From: Cafeteria roenbergensis
Lineage: Eukaryota; Sar; Bigyra; Bicosoecida; Cafeteriaceae
Reading direction: 5' to 3'
Length of the DNA stretch: 64,000 bases
NCBI GenBank assembly: GCA_008330645.1
Contig: VLTN01000086.1
Coordinates: 33,568-97,567, forward strand
The notes below the pieces were generated by a model. It did no database searches. It was given only the letters and a program-made list of their open reading frames with translations, and had not been told where the DNA came from. The position numbers were made by a program, and so were the translations under genes. Shown here piece by piece: positions 16,781 to 26,064 of this stretch (position 1 is its first letter; the number at the start of each line of letters is the position of its first letter).

Positions 16781-19700
16781 CTACTGCAAGCAAGCTTCAA
16801 TCTCTTGACGTGCAGCCAGGAAGTGTGGGTGCCGTTCACCCAATGACCTCGCAAAGATCACAGAGCACCGAGTTAGCAGACCCAGCGCCGCATCGTTCTC
16901 CCCCTTGTCACGCCGACACTGCGCCATCGTGTACAGCGTGCTCGCGAAGCTCGGGTGCTCCTCGCCCACCGACGAGGCTTGGATGTCCCTGCACCGCTCC
17001 AGCATATCCAGCGCCGTATCAATCTCCCCCTTTTCCTGCCAGCACAGCGCCATCGTGTACAGCGTGCTCGCGAAGCTCGGGTGCTCCTCGCCCAGCGACA
17101 AGGCGAAGATGTCCCTGCACCGCTCCAGCAGACCCAGCGCCGCATCGTACTCCCCCTTGTTGCGCCGACACTGCGCCATCGTGTACAGCGTGTTCGCGAA
17201 GTGCAGGTGCTCCTCGCCCACCGACGAGGCCTGGATGTCCCTGCACCGCTCCAGCAAACCCAGCGCCGCATCGTACTCCCCCTTGAGCATCCGGCACTGC
17301 GCCATAGTGTACAGCGTGCTCGCGAAGCTCGGGTGCTCCTCGCCCACCGACGAGGCTTGGATGTCCCTGCACCGCTCCAGCAGATCCAGCGCCGCGTCGT
17401 ACTTCCCTGTGGCCTGCCGACACTGCGCCATCGTGTACAGCGTGTTCGCGAAGTGCAGGTGCTCCTCGCCCACCGACGAGGCGAAGGTGTCCCTGCACCG
17501 CTCCAGCAAACCCAGCGCCGCATCGTACTCCCCCTTGTCCTGTCGACACTGCGCCATTGTGTTCAGGGTGCCCGCGAAGCTCGGGTGCTCCTCGCCCACC
17601 GACGAGGCGTAGATGTCCCTGCACCGCTCCAGCAGACCCAGCGCCGCATCGTACTCCCCCTTGTCCTGTCGACACTGCGCCATCGTGTACAGCGTGTTCG
17701 CGAAGTGCAGGTGCTCCTCGCCCACCGACGAGGCGTAGATGTCCCTGCACCGCTCCAGCAGACCCAGCGCCGCATCGTACTCCCCCTTGAGCATCTGGCA
17801 CTGCGCCATTGTGTTCAGGGTGCCCGCGAAGCTCGGGTGCTCCTCGCCCAGCGACGAGGCCTGGATGTCCCTGCACCGCTCCAGCAGACCCAGCGCCGCA
17901 TCGTACTCCCCCTTGTTACGCTGACACTGCGCCATCGTGGATAGCGTACTCGCGAAGCTCGGGTGCCCCTCGCCCACCGACGAGGCCTGGACGTCCCTGC
18001 ACCGCTCCAGCAGACCCAGCGCCGCATCGTACTCGCCCTTGTCGAGCCGACACTGTGCCATCGTGTACAGCGTGCCCGCGTAGCTCGGGTGCTCCTCGCC
18101 CAGCGACGAGGCGAAGATGTCCCTGCACCGCTCCAGCAGACCCAGCGCCGCATCGTACTCCCCCTTGAGCATCCGGCACTGCGCCATTGTGTTCAGGGTG
18201 CCTGCGAAGCTCGGGTGCTCCTCGCCCAGCGACGAGGCGTAGATGTCCCTGCACCGCTCCAGCAGATCCAGCGCCGCATCATACTGCCCCTTGTGCACCT
18301 GACACTGCGCCATCGTGTACAGCGTGTGAGCGAAGCTCGGGTGCTCCTCGCCCACCGACGAGTCGAAGATGTCCCTGCACCGCTCCAGCAGACCCAGCGC
18401 CGCATCGTACTCCCCCTTGTCACGCCGACACTGCGCCATCGTGAACAGCGTGTTCGCGAAGCTCGGGTGCTCCTCGCCCACCGACGAGGCGAAAATGCCC
18501 CTGCACCGTTCCAGCAGATCCAGCGCCGCGTCGTACTCGCCTCGACCCAGCAGGCGGAATGCACACGCCTGAAGCCTCGTCCCCAGAGCTTTGTTATCAC
18601 CAGCGTCCGCGCACCAGCCCGCGGCCACCAGCAAGCACAACACCTCCAGTGCCCCGAACGAAGACGCCCGCGCGCAAGTCTCCGACAGCGAGTGCACTGC
18701 GCCGTCTCGACGGTGCCGCCACCCCTCGCCGCACAGCCGCTCGCCCAGCCGCAAACCGCGCAGCTGCGACGCGATCATGATCTCTGCCAGTCCCGCTGAG
18801 TCGTCTCCGAACGACAGCGCAGCGCCTCGCCGCTCGCTCTGTGCGCCGGACCCAGACACCTTCACGCGCCGCCCACATCCCCGCTGCAGGGCTGCCCATG
18901 CCTGCGCGACGGCACTCCCAGCTGCGGCCGCTGCCTGGCCCACCAGCGCCGCCGTCGCCAGCGGCACGCCGCGCCGCCTGGCCGCAACACCACGAGCCAC
19001 GCAGCATGCCAGCAGCCAGTCCGCATCCGCAACGGAACAACCGGCAGCGCCCTCTGACGCCAGACACTCCAGCGCCGCTGCACCGCTCGACCCGGGGCTC
19101 GGCAGGCTGCCGCACGCCGCAGCGGCGCGCAGCACCGATGGACGGAGCCCCACACTACCAGGCTCCCCTGCTCGGTCCAGCATCGCGCCCAGCACCCGCC
19201 ACGCGTGCCGCAAACCCAGCCCGCGGGTATGAAGGCCGGCTTTGACCGCTCGCCGCACCCACGCCACGTCGTCGCCCTGCCCCGCTCGCCAGCACTCGAT
19301 CAGACGCTCCTGCACCGCATCCGCCGCCCGGCCCACGTTGTCGGCGCCCAGCAACACGCCGCTAGCCGCCACAAGCCGGCCCATCGCGCGACCCTCCTCA
19401 TCCGCACCACCTGCCATCACGGCGTCCGGTGACACCGGCTCCACCCCTGCCTCCCGCAGCACGGCCGCCGCCTCGGGTCGGAACAGCGCCGTCAGGCGCT
19501 CCGCGCGCCAGTACTGCTCGGGCCGCGGCAGGAGCACTCGGATCGCCCCGTCGCTCGACTGCAGCACCGCCACCCCGCAGCACGACGCCAGCGGGCCCAG
19601 CTCAACCGCGTTCCACACCGGAGCCGTGGCACCGGTCAGGAGCCCAGCCTCCCGAGCGGCCAGTGTGGCCAAGGTAGCGTCAGTCGAGCCGCCCTCCGGC

Positions 19701-21082
19701 AGCCCCACCACTCGCAGCACTGGTGAGGACGAGGACGAGGTCCAGCCATCCAAAGCTGCCCTGCCTTCTTCACCGTCGGCGCCAGACGGGGCCCTCAGAG
19801 CAGCGGCCCACACGACCGCAACCTGGCCGCCCGCCGCCGCACCGCCGGTCACGTCGGGGATGCACAGCCGGTGCGTGTCCAGCAGCACCACCTCGCCCCA
19901 CGGCAGCGCGTGCAGCTCCACGTCGAACGGCAGACGACTCGGCACCCCACCGGCATCTCTGGCCACAGTGGCGCTGTGCTCCGCGTGCACCGGCCGCAGC
20001 GGGTCCAGCACCACGCCGTGCTCCGCCTCCACCTGCGCGCACACCCCCGAGCTCTCGGCCGCATGCCGCCCCGCCCCCACGCTCTCCAGCAGCGCGTCCG
20101 TGGCCGGGCCCAACCACGAGAAGCCGTCCGGGTCTCTGTCGCCCCGCACCCTCCGGTACTCGTGCCGTGTGAACACTTTCTTGATGGGAAGAAGGCAGCT
20201 CTCTGACAGGTGCAGCCCCGCCGCAAGCTCCTCCGCCACGCCGTCCAGCTCTGCACACACGTGTGTCGTCCTCCCGCCGTCGCCCGATCCCACCCGCAGC
20301 GTGTCACGGCCGACCGCGTGGCGAGAGAAGCCCTGCACGCGGTACACCCGCTCCGGCCGACCAGCCGCGTCGCGCACCGTCACGTCCACGCACGACGCCA
20401 GCGGCACCGTCAGCAGCCGCGCCGCGTCCGCCTCGTGGAGGTGCGTGAGCATGGCCAGCTCGTGCTTGGCCGCCTTGCCCGCCATCACCGAGGAGCCCCC
20501 GTAGATGCCCACGGTGTCCTCGGCGATCTTGAAGAAGGCCCCCCTGCTGGGGTCGGCCACCTTGACGCCCCCCGCGAAGCCTACGTCCACCACTCGGAGA
20601 CTCTCGCCGCCCCGCAAGCGGCCCACGCATTCCTGCGTGATCGCCTGGAGCGGCCTGTCGTCGCCGCTGCGCCTGCGCTGCTTGGCGTCGTGGAAGGCCC
20701 GGGCAATGGCGTCAGCGGCGCCCTCGGTGATGCGCTGGAAGGCCCGTCTCACACGCGCCAGCTCCTCCAGCCGCTCCAGGTGGTCGTGGGCGGTGAGCGT
20801 GGGCTTGTTGCGGAGGCGCGCGGCCTTGTCTCCCACGGTCTCGGGGCGAGCCGCACCGGCTGCGGCCGGCTGTTCAACCTGGGGCGGCACGTTGGACTTG
20901 GGAGCCGCGGCGACAGGTGCTGCGCTCCCATGCGCAGCATGGCCAGGTACGAGGTCGGCGTTGCGCTCCGGCTCAGGAGTTGCGTATATGCTCGTTTCCG
21001 CAGCGCCGGCTTCCGCGGCCGCGACCGCCCCTGCCGCGGGGGACGTGCCACCTTGAGTCGAACCAGTTGTGCACTCCGTCAT
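16781..21082 (-). CDS. CLU-like domain plus kinesin-light-chain-type TPR protein, paralogue B
   Basis: About 1433 residues from the ATG at 21082 (MTECTTGSTQ). A tandem copy of the preceding gene: long stretches of the CLU-like half are identical in protein (for example KAARLRNKPTLTAHDHLERL), while the middle differs by scattered substitutions. Residues about 846-1432 hold fourteen 42-residue TPRs, four more than paralogue A, and the copies are far more alike. The end ACLQ-stop and the flanking bases match paralogue A. Likely role as for paralogue A: a TPR superhelix for binding cargo or partners on a CLU-like scaffold (inferred). The start ATG exists in A too, but a one-base deletion there puts it out of frame. 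Confidence 0.77.
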   Translation of the reverse strand: MTECTTGSTQGGTSPAAGAVAAAEAGAAETSIYATPEPERNADLVPGHAAHGSAAPVAAAPKSNVPPQVEQPAAAGAARPETVGDKAARLRNKPTLTAHDHLERLEELARVRRAFQRITEGAADAIARAFHDAKQRRRSGDDRPLQAITQECVGRLRGGESLRVVDVGFAGGVKVADPSRGAFFKIAEDTVGIYGGSSVMAGKAAKHELAMLTHLHEADAARLLTVPLASCVDVTVRDAAGRPERVYRVQGFSRHAVGRDTLRVGSGDGGRTTHVCAELDGVAEELAAGLHLSESCLLPIKKVFTRHEYRRVRGDRDPDGFSWLGPATDALLESVGAGRHAAESSGVCAQVEAEHGVVLDPLRPVHAEHSATVARDAGGVPSRLPFDVELHALPWGEVVLLDTHRLCIPDVTGGAAAGGQVAVVWAAALRAPSGADGEEGRAALDGWTSSSSSPVLRVVGLPEGGSTDATLATLAAREAGLLTGATAPVWNAVELGPLASCCGVAVLQSSDGAIRVLLPRPEQYWRAERLTALFRPEAAAVLREAGVEPVSPDAVMAGGADEEGRAMGRLVAASGVLLGADNVGRAADAVQERLIECWRAGQGDDVAWVRRAVKAGLHTRGLGLRHAWRVLGAMLDRAGEPGSVGLRPSVLRAAAACGSLPSPGSSGAAALECLASEGAAGCSVADADWLLACCVARGVAARRRGVPLATAALVGQAAAAAGSAVAQAWAALQRGCGRRVKVSGSGAQSERRGAALSFGDDSAGLAEIMIASQLRGLRLGERLCGEGWRHRRDGAVHSLSETCARASSFGALEVLCLLVAAGWCADAGDNKALGTRLQACAFRLLGRGEYDAALDLLERCRGIFASSVGEEHPSFANTLFTMAQCRRDKGEYDAALGLLERCRDIFDSSVGEEHPSFAHTLYTMAQCQVHKGQYDAALDLLERCRDIYASSLGEEHPSFAGTLNTMAQCRMLKGEYDAALGLLERCRDIFASSLGEEHPSYAGTLYTMAQCRLDKGEYDAALGLLERCRDVQASSVGEGHPSFASTLSTMAQCQRNKGEYDAALGLLERCRDIQASSLGEEHPSFAGTLNTMAQCQMLKGEYDAALGLLERCRDIYASSVGEEHLHFANTLYTMAQCRQDKGEYDAALGLLERCRDIYASSVGEEHPSFAGTLNTMAQCRQDKGEYDAALGLLERCRDTFASSVGEEHLHFANTLYTMAQCRQATGKYDAALDLLERCRDIQASSVGEEHPSFASTLYTMAQCRMLKGEYDAALGLLERCRDIQASSVGEEHLHFANTLYTMAQCRRNKGEYDAALGLLERCRDIFALSLGEEHPSFASTLYTMALCWQEKGEIDTALDMLERCRDIQASSVGEEHPSFASTLYTMAQCRRDKGENDAALGLLTRCSVIFARSLGERHPHFLAARQEIEACLQ
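16784..18547 (-). repeat. Fourteen tandem 126-bp TPR-encoding units (paralogue B)
   Basis: Nearly identical 126-bp units. Units 6-11 alternate between EEHPSFA and EEHLHFA versions, giving a 252-bp higher-order repeat. That pattern indicates recent unequal exchange or conversion of two-unit blocks. Confidence 0.9.
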
Positions 21083-21100
21083 CTGTGCAGCGGTTGGCCA

Positions 21101-21251
21101 CTGCGAGGCAGAGAGCGGGCGGCCAAGGCGAGCGGGCGCAAAAAAAACAGCTTGGCAGCCAGTACCCGCCCCGCCGAGAGCCTGTTCTCCAGTCACATCG
21201 CGCGCCCCCAAGGCTGCACAAACGGCTCGCAACACCTGGTGCCCCCCTCAC
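21101..21251 (-). other. Putative 5'-leader intron of paralogue B
   Basis: Minus-strand CCAA|GTGAGG at 21251 and CTCTCTGCCTCGCAG ending at 21101 bound 151 bases. The next exon would read TGGCCAACCGCTGCACAG and then the ATG. The equivalent sites are conserved in paralogue A. Confidence 0.35.
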
Positions 21252-21708
21252 TTGGTCTTCGGGCACGGGTCGGGACGGCGAGCGCGCGAGTGTTGTTTTC
21301 TGAGCCACGACAAAGATCGCATTTGGGCTTGACTATGTTTCGAACTCACCAGCTCCGATTCACAGTCTTGCACGGCCCCAGCACACGGAAGCATGCACAA
21401 AACGCCCAGCCTCTCCCCGCCCGCACCCCACTTGCCGCCGCCCCAACGGAGAGTCGGCATGTGTATTCCCTCTTCAACAAAACGGAACCAATGACTTCTT
21501 CAGCACGATGTCGACGGGGGCCTCCTCCGTTTTACAATTCGAAGCATGTTTGACCAGAAGCAAAGATCTTCTGGCTGCAACATGAGACCGGCGAGCTGAG
21601 ACGGCACACCCGCTTGTTGGACTCTGCGATTGCTGCGGAGCATCACGCGCACACAGAGGTGTCGCGAAAAGCTTGACCAGAGCTCACGGGCCGGTTGTTG
21701 GTTCTCGC
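21252..21708. promoter_or_regulatory. Divergent promoter region
   Basis: Separates CLU/TPR paralogue B (-) from the coiled-coil gene (+). It is noticeably AT-richer than coding sequence (for example 21300-21360 and 21480-21570). I see no recognisable TATA or initiator motif; the promoter role rests on position. Confidence 0.45.
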
Positions 21709-24700
21709 ATGGCCGCTCTGACGGCAAGCCGCGCGCGGCTGAGTGCGCTGCTGGGCTTTCTGGACAGCGATGAGCTCGCAGGCCGCTCCAGGGGCCGCTT
21801 CGGAGGGCCAGCCTCGGAGGTCGCAGCCAGTACGTCACTCTTTGGCTTGGCAACGGCAAATGCTGCGGCCAGTGGGCGCGCCGACCAGGAGGCGCGCGCG
21901 GAGGTCGTGGCCAGCCTTGAGGCGGCGCTGGCAAAGGCTCGCAGCGAGGCAGCTCGAGCCCGGGCCGACGCGGCAGTTGCGGCACGCGCCTCGGAGGAAG
22001 AGCTTGCGTCTTTGCGAAAGGGCCTTGCCTCGGCAGAAGCGCGTGCCGCAGAGGCGAGCCGCCAGGCCGAAGCGGACCGGGAGAAGGCAAAGGCCGCGCT
22101 TGCCGCTGCGACCGAGCGCGCTGCCGCGGCTGAGGAGACTGCAGCCGCTGCTGAGGAGCGCGCGTCTGTGCTCGCGCGGGAAACCGAGGCAGCTGCCGCG
22201 GAGGCGTCGGCGTCTGCGGCGGCGGCAGCGGCAGCAGCCGAAGCGTCGCTGCGTGCGGCGCGTGAGGAAGCGGCGAAACAAGTGGCCGAAGCCAAGGCCG
22301 CCGGGGAGCGGGCCCTGGCCGAGGCCAAGGAGGAGGCCGAGAAGGCGGCCGCGGCGGCAGCGACGGCTGCGGCGGCCGATGCCTCCAAGGCGGCTGCGGA
22401 CGCCGTGGCGGAAGCGGTGGCCGCGGCGCGGGCCGAGGCCGCAGCGGAGGCGGAAGCTGCCGCAGCAGCGGCTGCGGCCAAGGCGGCCGAGGAGGCGCGG
22501 GCCGAGGGACTAACGGCGGCAGAGGCTGCCTCGGCGGAGGCCAAGGCGGCTGCTGCCACGGCGGCAGAGGAGGCTGCCGCCGCCGCGACCGCCGCGGCCT
22601 CGGAGCGTCTGGCCGCGGCCGAGGCAGCCTCTGCCGCTCGCATCGCAGAGCTGGAAGCCAAGCTCGGCTCTGCCAGCAGCGAGGCCGCGTCTCTCACTGA
22701 GCAAGTGGCATCGCTCACACGCAAAGCCGCGGAGGCCAAGGAGGAGGCGGAGGAGGCGGAGGCGGCGAGGCGCCGGGCGGAGGCGGAGGCGGCGGCGGCG
22801 GCCGAGGTGGCGTCCGCAGCGGGGGCGGAGGGGGAGGAGGCCTCTGCGGCCGCCGCGGCGGCCACCGCCGCCGCCTCTGCTGCTGCTGCTGCTGCCAGGA
22901 AGGGCGAGGCGGAGGCGAGGCGGGAGGCAAAGGAGCGACTCCGCGTCGCTCGCGAGGCTGAGGCTGAGGCGGCAGCAGCTCGCGCCCGCTCTGAGAAGGC
23001 CGAGGCTGAGGCGGTGGCGGAGGCTGCTGCTGCGGCGAGGCGAGCGGAGGCGGCAGAGACGTCGGCGGAGGCAGCGACCGCCAAGCTTGCGGCGGCCGAA
23101 GAGGAGCTCAAGTCAGTTCGGAGAGACGCTGAAGCGGCCGCCAAAGAGGCGGCGAAACAATTGTCCGATGCCAAGGAGCGTGGCAAGCGGGCGGCCGAGG
23201 AGGCGCGAGCGGAGGCTGAGGCGGCAGCCGCGAAGCGGGAGGCAGCCGCCGAGGCGGCGGCGCGTGCCGCGGCCGAAGCCCTGGCCAAGAGCGCACGTGC
23301 GGAGGCGGAGGCGGAGTTTGAGAAGCAACTCGCTGCTGCCGTTGCCGAAGCAGCCGACGAGGCTGCAGCAGTGGCCAGGGCGGCGGCCGAGGCGGAGGCG
23401 GCGGAGGCAGCGACAGCGGCGGCGGAGGCGGCGGAGGCGGCGCTGAGAGACGCTGTGGCCGAGGCCGAGGCGGCTGCAGCAGCGGCCGCGACTGCGTCTG
23501 CAAAGGCGGAGGCCGAAGCTGAGGTGGCGGCGGCGCGAGGCTCTGCCGTGGCCAAGGCGGAGGAGGCCGCAGCGGCGGAGGCGGCGGAGGCGGCGGAGGC
23601 GGCAGAGGCGCGGCTGCGAGCGGCCGTGGAGGAGGCGGCTGCAACCGCTCGGGCCAAGGCGGAGGAGGAGGCGGCGGCGGCAGCGGCGGCGGCCAAGGCC
23701 GAAACCGAAGCTGCTGCTGCCGCGTCAGTGGCGGCTCTCGAGGCAGCCCGGGCCGAGGCGGCGGCGGCTCTGGAGCGTGCTGAGAAGGCGGAGGCCGACG
23801 CTGCGGGCGGAAAGCAGCGCAGGCGCAGGGAGGAGGCCGATGCTCGCAGGGCGGCATCAGAGGCTCGCGCGGCCACGGCCGACGCGCAGGCGGCGAGGGA
23901 CGCGGCAGAGGCGGCCCGCGCCGACGCGGAGGAGCAGCTGGCAGCGTCACGGGAGGCGCTGGAGCGGGCCAAGGCCGACGCAGCGACGCTCGCGTCGGAG
24001 AAGCGTTCCGCCGACGAGGCGCTGGCTGCGGCTCAGGCAGAGCTATCCGCCGTGTCGGCAGAGCTCAAGGCCGCGAAGGAGGCGCTGGACGCGGCGGAGG
24101 CGGCGAGGAAGGAGGCCGTGGCCGCGGAGGAGGCAGCGACTAAGCGGGCGGCAGAGGCAGAGGCGGCGGCGGCGGAGGCGGCGGAGGCGGCGGGCAGCAA
24201 GGTGGAGGCCGCCGAGGCGGCTTCGGCCGAGGCCACGGCTGCTGCGGAGGCGCGGGCGGCGGCTGCTGACGAAGCCGCCAAGGCGGCGGAGGGGGCGAGA
24301 CAGGCCGCGGAGGAGCGCCTCGAAGCCGCGGTCTCTGACAAGGAGGCCGCTGAGAGGGCAGCGGCAGACGCCGAGGAGCGGGCTGCCGAGGCGGTGCGGC
24401 GGGCGGAGGCAGCCGAGGCCGCAAGGGAGGCGGCGGAAGCCTCGGCCGGGGCAAAGGCGGAGGCGGCGGCCGCTGCGGCGGCGGAGGCTGCGGCTGCCAC
24501 TGCGCGGTCGGAGGGCGAGGCGGCCGGCAGAGCCGCGGGGGAGGCGGCGGGCAGGAGTGCCGCCGAGGCGGCTGCACGCGCAGCCATGGCCTCGGCGGAA
24601 CAAGAGGCCGCTGCCGCGCGCGAAACCGCACGGGAGGCGGCCAAGGCCGGAGTGGCCGTGCGGAGCAACCTCACCCGAAAGCTCCGCACCCTGGCAGCCG

Positions 24701-25590
24701 AGTTCAAGGCGATGCAGCGGAAGCACGAGACGGAGCAGCAGCGGCGCGTGGAGGCGGAGGCGGCGGCGGAGGAGGCGAGGGCGGAGGCGGACAGCAAGGT
24801 GGCGGCGGCCCACGGAGCCCAGACCAGGCTTGAGGCGTCGCTGAAGCAGGCGCGCGTGGCTGCCGACGACGACGCCGCCCAGCTGCGCCTGAGACGGGAA
24901 CGGGCCGAGGCGGCAGAGGCAGCGGCCGCGGCGGCCGAGGTGCGCGCGGCACGCGCCGAGGCATCGGCGGCCAAACTTATCGCCGAAAAGGAGGAGGAGG
25001 AGCGGCAGGCGGCGGAGTGGGAGTCGCTTGAGGCCCCGGCCAAGGGGCAGGCGCCCCCCATGCCCCCCGGCGCGGAGGCGACGGTGATGGGAGAGTGGGC
25101 GGCCCAGGTGGCCACCAACGACGACGACAAGCGCGCCCTGCAGAAGTGGCTCAGCAGAGCCGCCAAGGCCACGCGGAAGGAGGCGCAGACGCTGGCGGTG
25201 CGGCGGGTGCAGCGCGTGGACGAGTCTCAGGCTGAGAACTTCCGCCTCCTGATCATGCCAAGCCTGGCCGATTCGGGGCGGCGCGACGTGCGCGTGTACG
25301 CGTGGTGGAAGCGCGAGAAGCGCATCATTGCCAAGCTGCGCCTCGCCACCGTGGTGCTGCCGGAGGGGGTGCCGGAGGACGACGAGCGGGCCTGGGCCGA
25401 GGCGGCGGAGGAGGCCCGCGCGCGGGTGGTTGGCACGGCCGCGGAGGCGAGAGGCGCCGCTGCCATGCGCCGGGCCGGTGGCGGTGCGGCCGCGGCGGCT
25501 GCCTTCGCGCGGTCGGGCACGCCTGACAGCCCCAAGCCGCGCAGAGGAGAGTACCAGCCGGCGTCGTCGAAGCCCCGCAAGCCCGTGTAG
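21709..25590 (+). CDS. Ala/Glu-rich long coiled-coil protein
   Basis: About 1293 residues from the ATG at 21709; a TTG at 21673 in frame is rejected as start. After a short N-terminus (MAALTASRARLSALLGFLDS), residues about 60-1110 are almost entirely Ala/Glu/Lys/Arg heptad-like helix, predicting an extended coiled coil or single alpha helix. The C-terminal 180 residues differ: a Pro-rich linker (APPMPPGAE), a Trp-containing segment (WLSRAAKATRKEA; VRVYAWWKREKRIIAKLRL) that looks folded, then a basic disordered tail. I do not recognise the C-terminal module. A structural filament or ciliary/basal-body role is plausible but unproven. Composition makes the opposite strand open too; those frames are shadows. 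It converges with the next coiled-coil gene. Confidence 0.8.
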   Translation: MAALTASRARLSALLGFLDSDELAGRSRGRFGGPASEVAASTSLFGLATANAAASGRADQEARAEVVASLEAALAKARSEAARARADAAVAARASEEELASLRKGLASAEARAAEASRQAEADREKAKAALAAATERAAAAEETAAAAEERASVLARETEAAAAEASASAAAAAAAAEASLRAAREEAAKQVAEAKAAGERALAEAKEEAEKAAAAAATAAAADASKAAADAVAEAVAAARAEAAAEAEAAAAAAAAKAAEEARAEGLTAAEAASAEAKAAAATAAEEAAAAATAAASERLAAAEAASAARIAELEAKLGSASSEAASLTEQVASLTRKAAEAKEEAEEAEAARRRAEAEAAAAAEVASAAGAEGEEASAAAAAATAAASAAAAAARKGEAEARREAKERLRVAREAEAEAAAARARSEKAEAEAVAEAAAAARRAEAAETSAEAATAKLAAAEEELKSVRRDAEAAAKEAAKQLSDAKERGKRAAEEARAEAEAAAAKREAAAEAAARAAAEALAKSARAEAEAEFEKQLAAAVAEAADEAAAVARAAAEAEAAEAATAAAEAAEAALRDAVAEAEAAAAAAATASAKAEAEAEVAAARGSAVAKAEEAAAAEAAEAAEAAEARLRAAVEEAAATARAKAEEEAAAAAAAAKAETEAAAAASVAALEAARAEAAAALERAEKAEADAAGGKQRRRREEADARRAASEARAATADAQAARDAAEAARADAEEQLAASREALERAKADAATLASEKRSADEALAAAQAELSAVSAELKAAKEALDAAEAARKEAVAAEEAATKRAAEAEAAAAEAAEAAGSKVEAAEAASAEATAAAEARAAAADEAAKAAEGARQAAEERLEAAVSDKEAAERAAADAEERAAEAVRRAEAAEAAREAAEASAGAKAEAAAAAAAEAAAATARSEGEAAGRAAGEAAGRSAAEAAARAAMASAEQEAAAARETAREAAKAGVAVRSNLTRKLRTLAAEFKAMQRKHETEQQRRVEAEAAAEEARAEADSKVAAAHGAQTRLEASLKQARVAADDDAAQLRLRRERAEAAEAAAAAAEVRAARAEASAAKLIAEKEEEERQAAEWESLEAPAKGQAPPMPPGAEATVMGEWAAQVATNDDDKRALQKWLSRAAKATRKEAQTLAVRRVQRVDESQAENFRLLIMPSLADSGRRDVRVYAWWKREKRIIAKLRLATVVLPEGVPEDDERAWAEAAEEARARVVGTAAEARGAAAMRRAGGGAAAAAAFARSGTPDSPKPRRGEYQPASSKPRKPV

Positions 25591-26064
25591 AGAGCTCGCA
25601 ACGGCCCCAGCGCTCGCCGCGCCGCACGCTGAGGCGCACTGCACCTCGAGGGAGCGCGGGCGCGGGTGCTGGCTTTGGGTGCGAGCGCGTGTGCGGTTTC
25701 CACCCCCCTTGGGGCGCGTGTGTTTGGCCACGCACGCCCCGGCGGCCTCGCTCTGCAACCACCCGCATCAATTCGCTATTCACAACAGAGAAGCCGCTTC
25801 CCCAGTTCAGCGCACGCGCTGCTGGGGCCAGCGAGCGCCGGCCGCTCTGGCGGGGTCCGGTTGTGAGCGTCGTTGTAACATGCAACCGCGGTGATTCTCG
25901 CCCACGCAAACCTGGGGCGCGGCGCGGAACGGCACACACTGCGCACCGCACCCAGCGCCAAGATCTTCGCTCCAGCCACCAAAAGGCACGCATAGCACTC
26001 CGCCCCAGCCACCAAAAGACACGCATACTCTCTCGCTGGGACCCTGGCCCGGCGGCCGCGTCGC
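25591..26064. other. Convergent intergenic region
   Basis: Lies between the stops of the two coiled-coil genes and presumably contains both 3' UTRs. Apart from a short tandem duplication at 25972-26027, nothing recognisable is present. Confidence 0.55.
25972..26027. repeat. Imperfect 33-bp tandem duplication
   Basis: CCAGCCACCAAAAGGCACGC at 25972 recurs 33 bases later as CCAGCCACCAAAAGACACGC, both followed by ATA. It sits in the 3' flank of the minus-strand coiled-coil gene. Confidence 0.85.

Noticed and set aside
16784-18547. Regular direct repeats resembling a satellite or CRISPR-like array
   Set aside because: Units are 126 bp, contiguous and codon-aligned TPR repeats with no spacers.
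21684-23972. Minus-strand 762-codon Ala/Ser frame opposite the coiled coil
   Set aside because: A mirror of GCG/GCC/GAG codons; no start context, no hydrophobic or domain pattern, and the sense strand has clear heptads and a distinct C-terminal domain.
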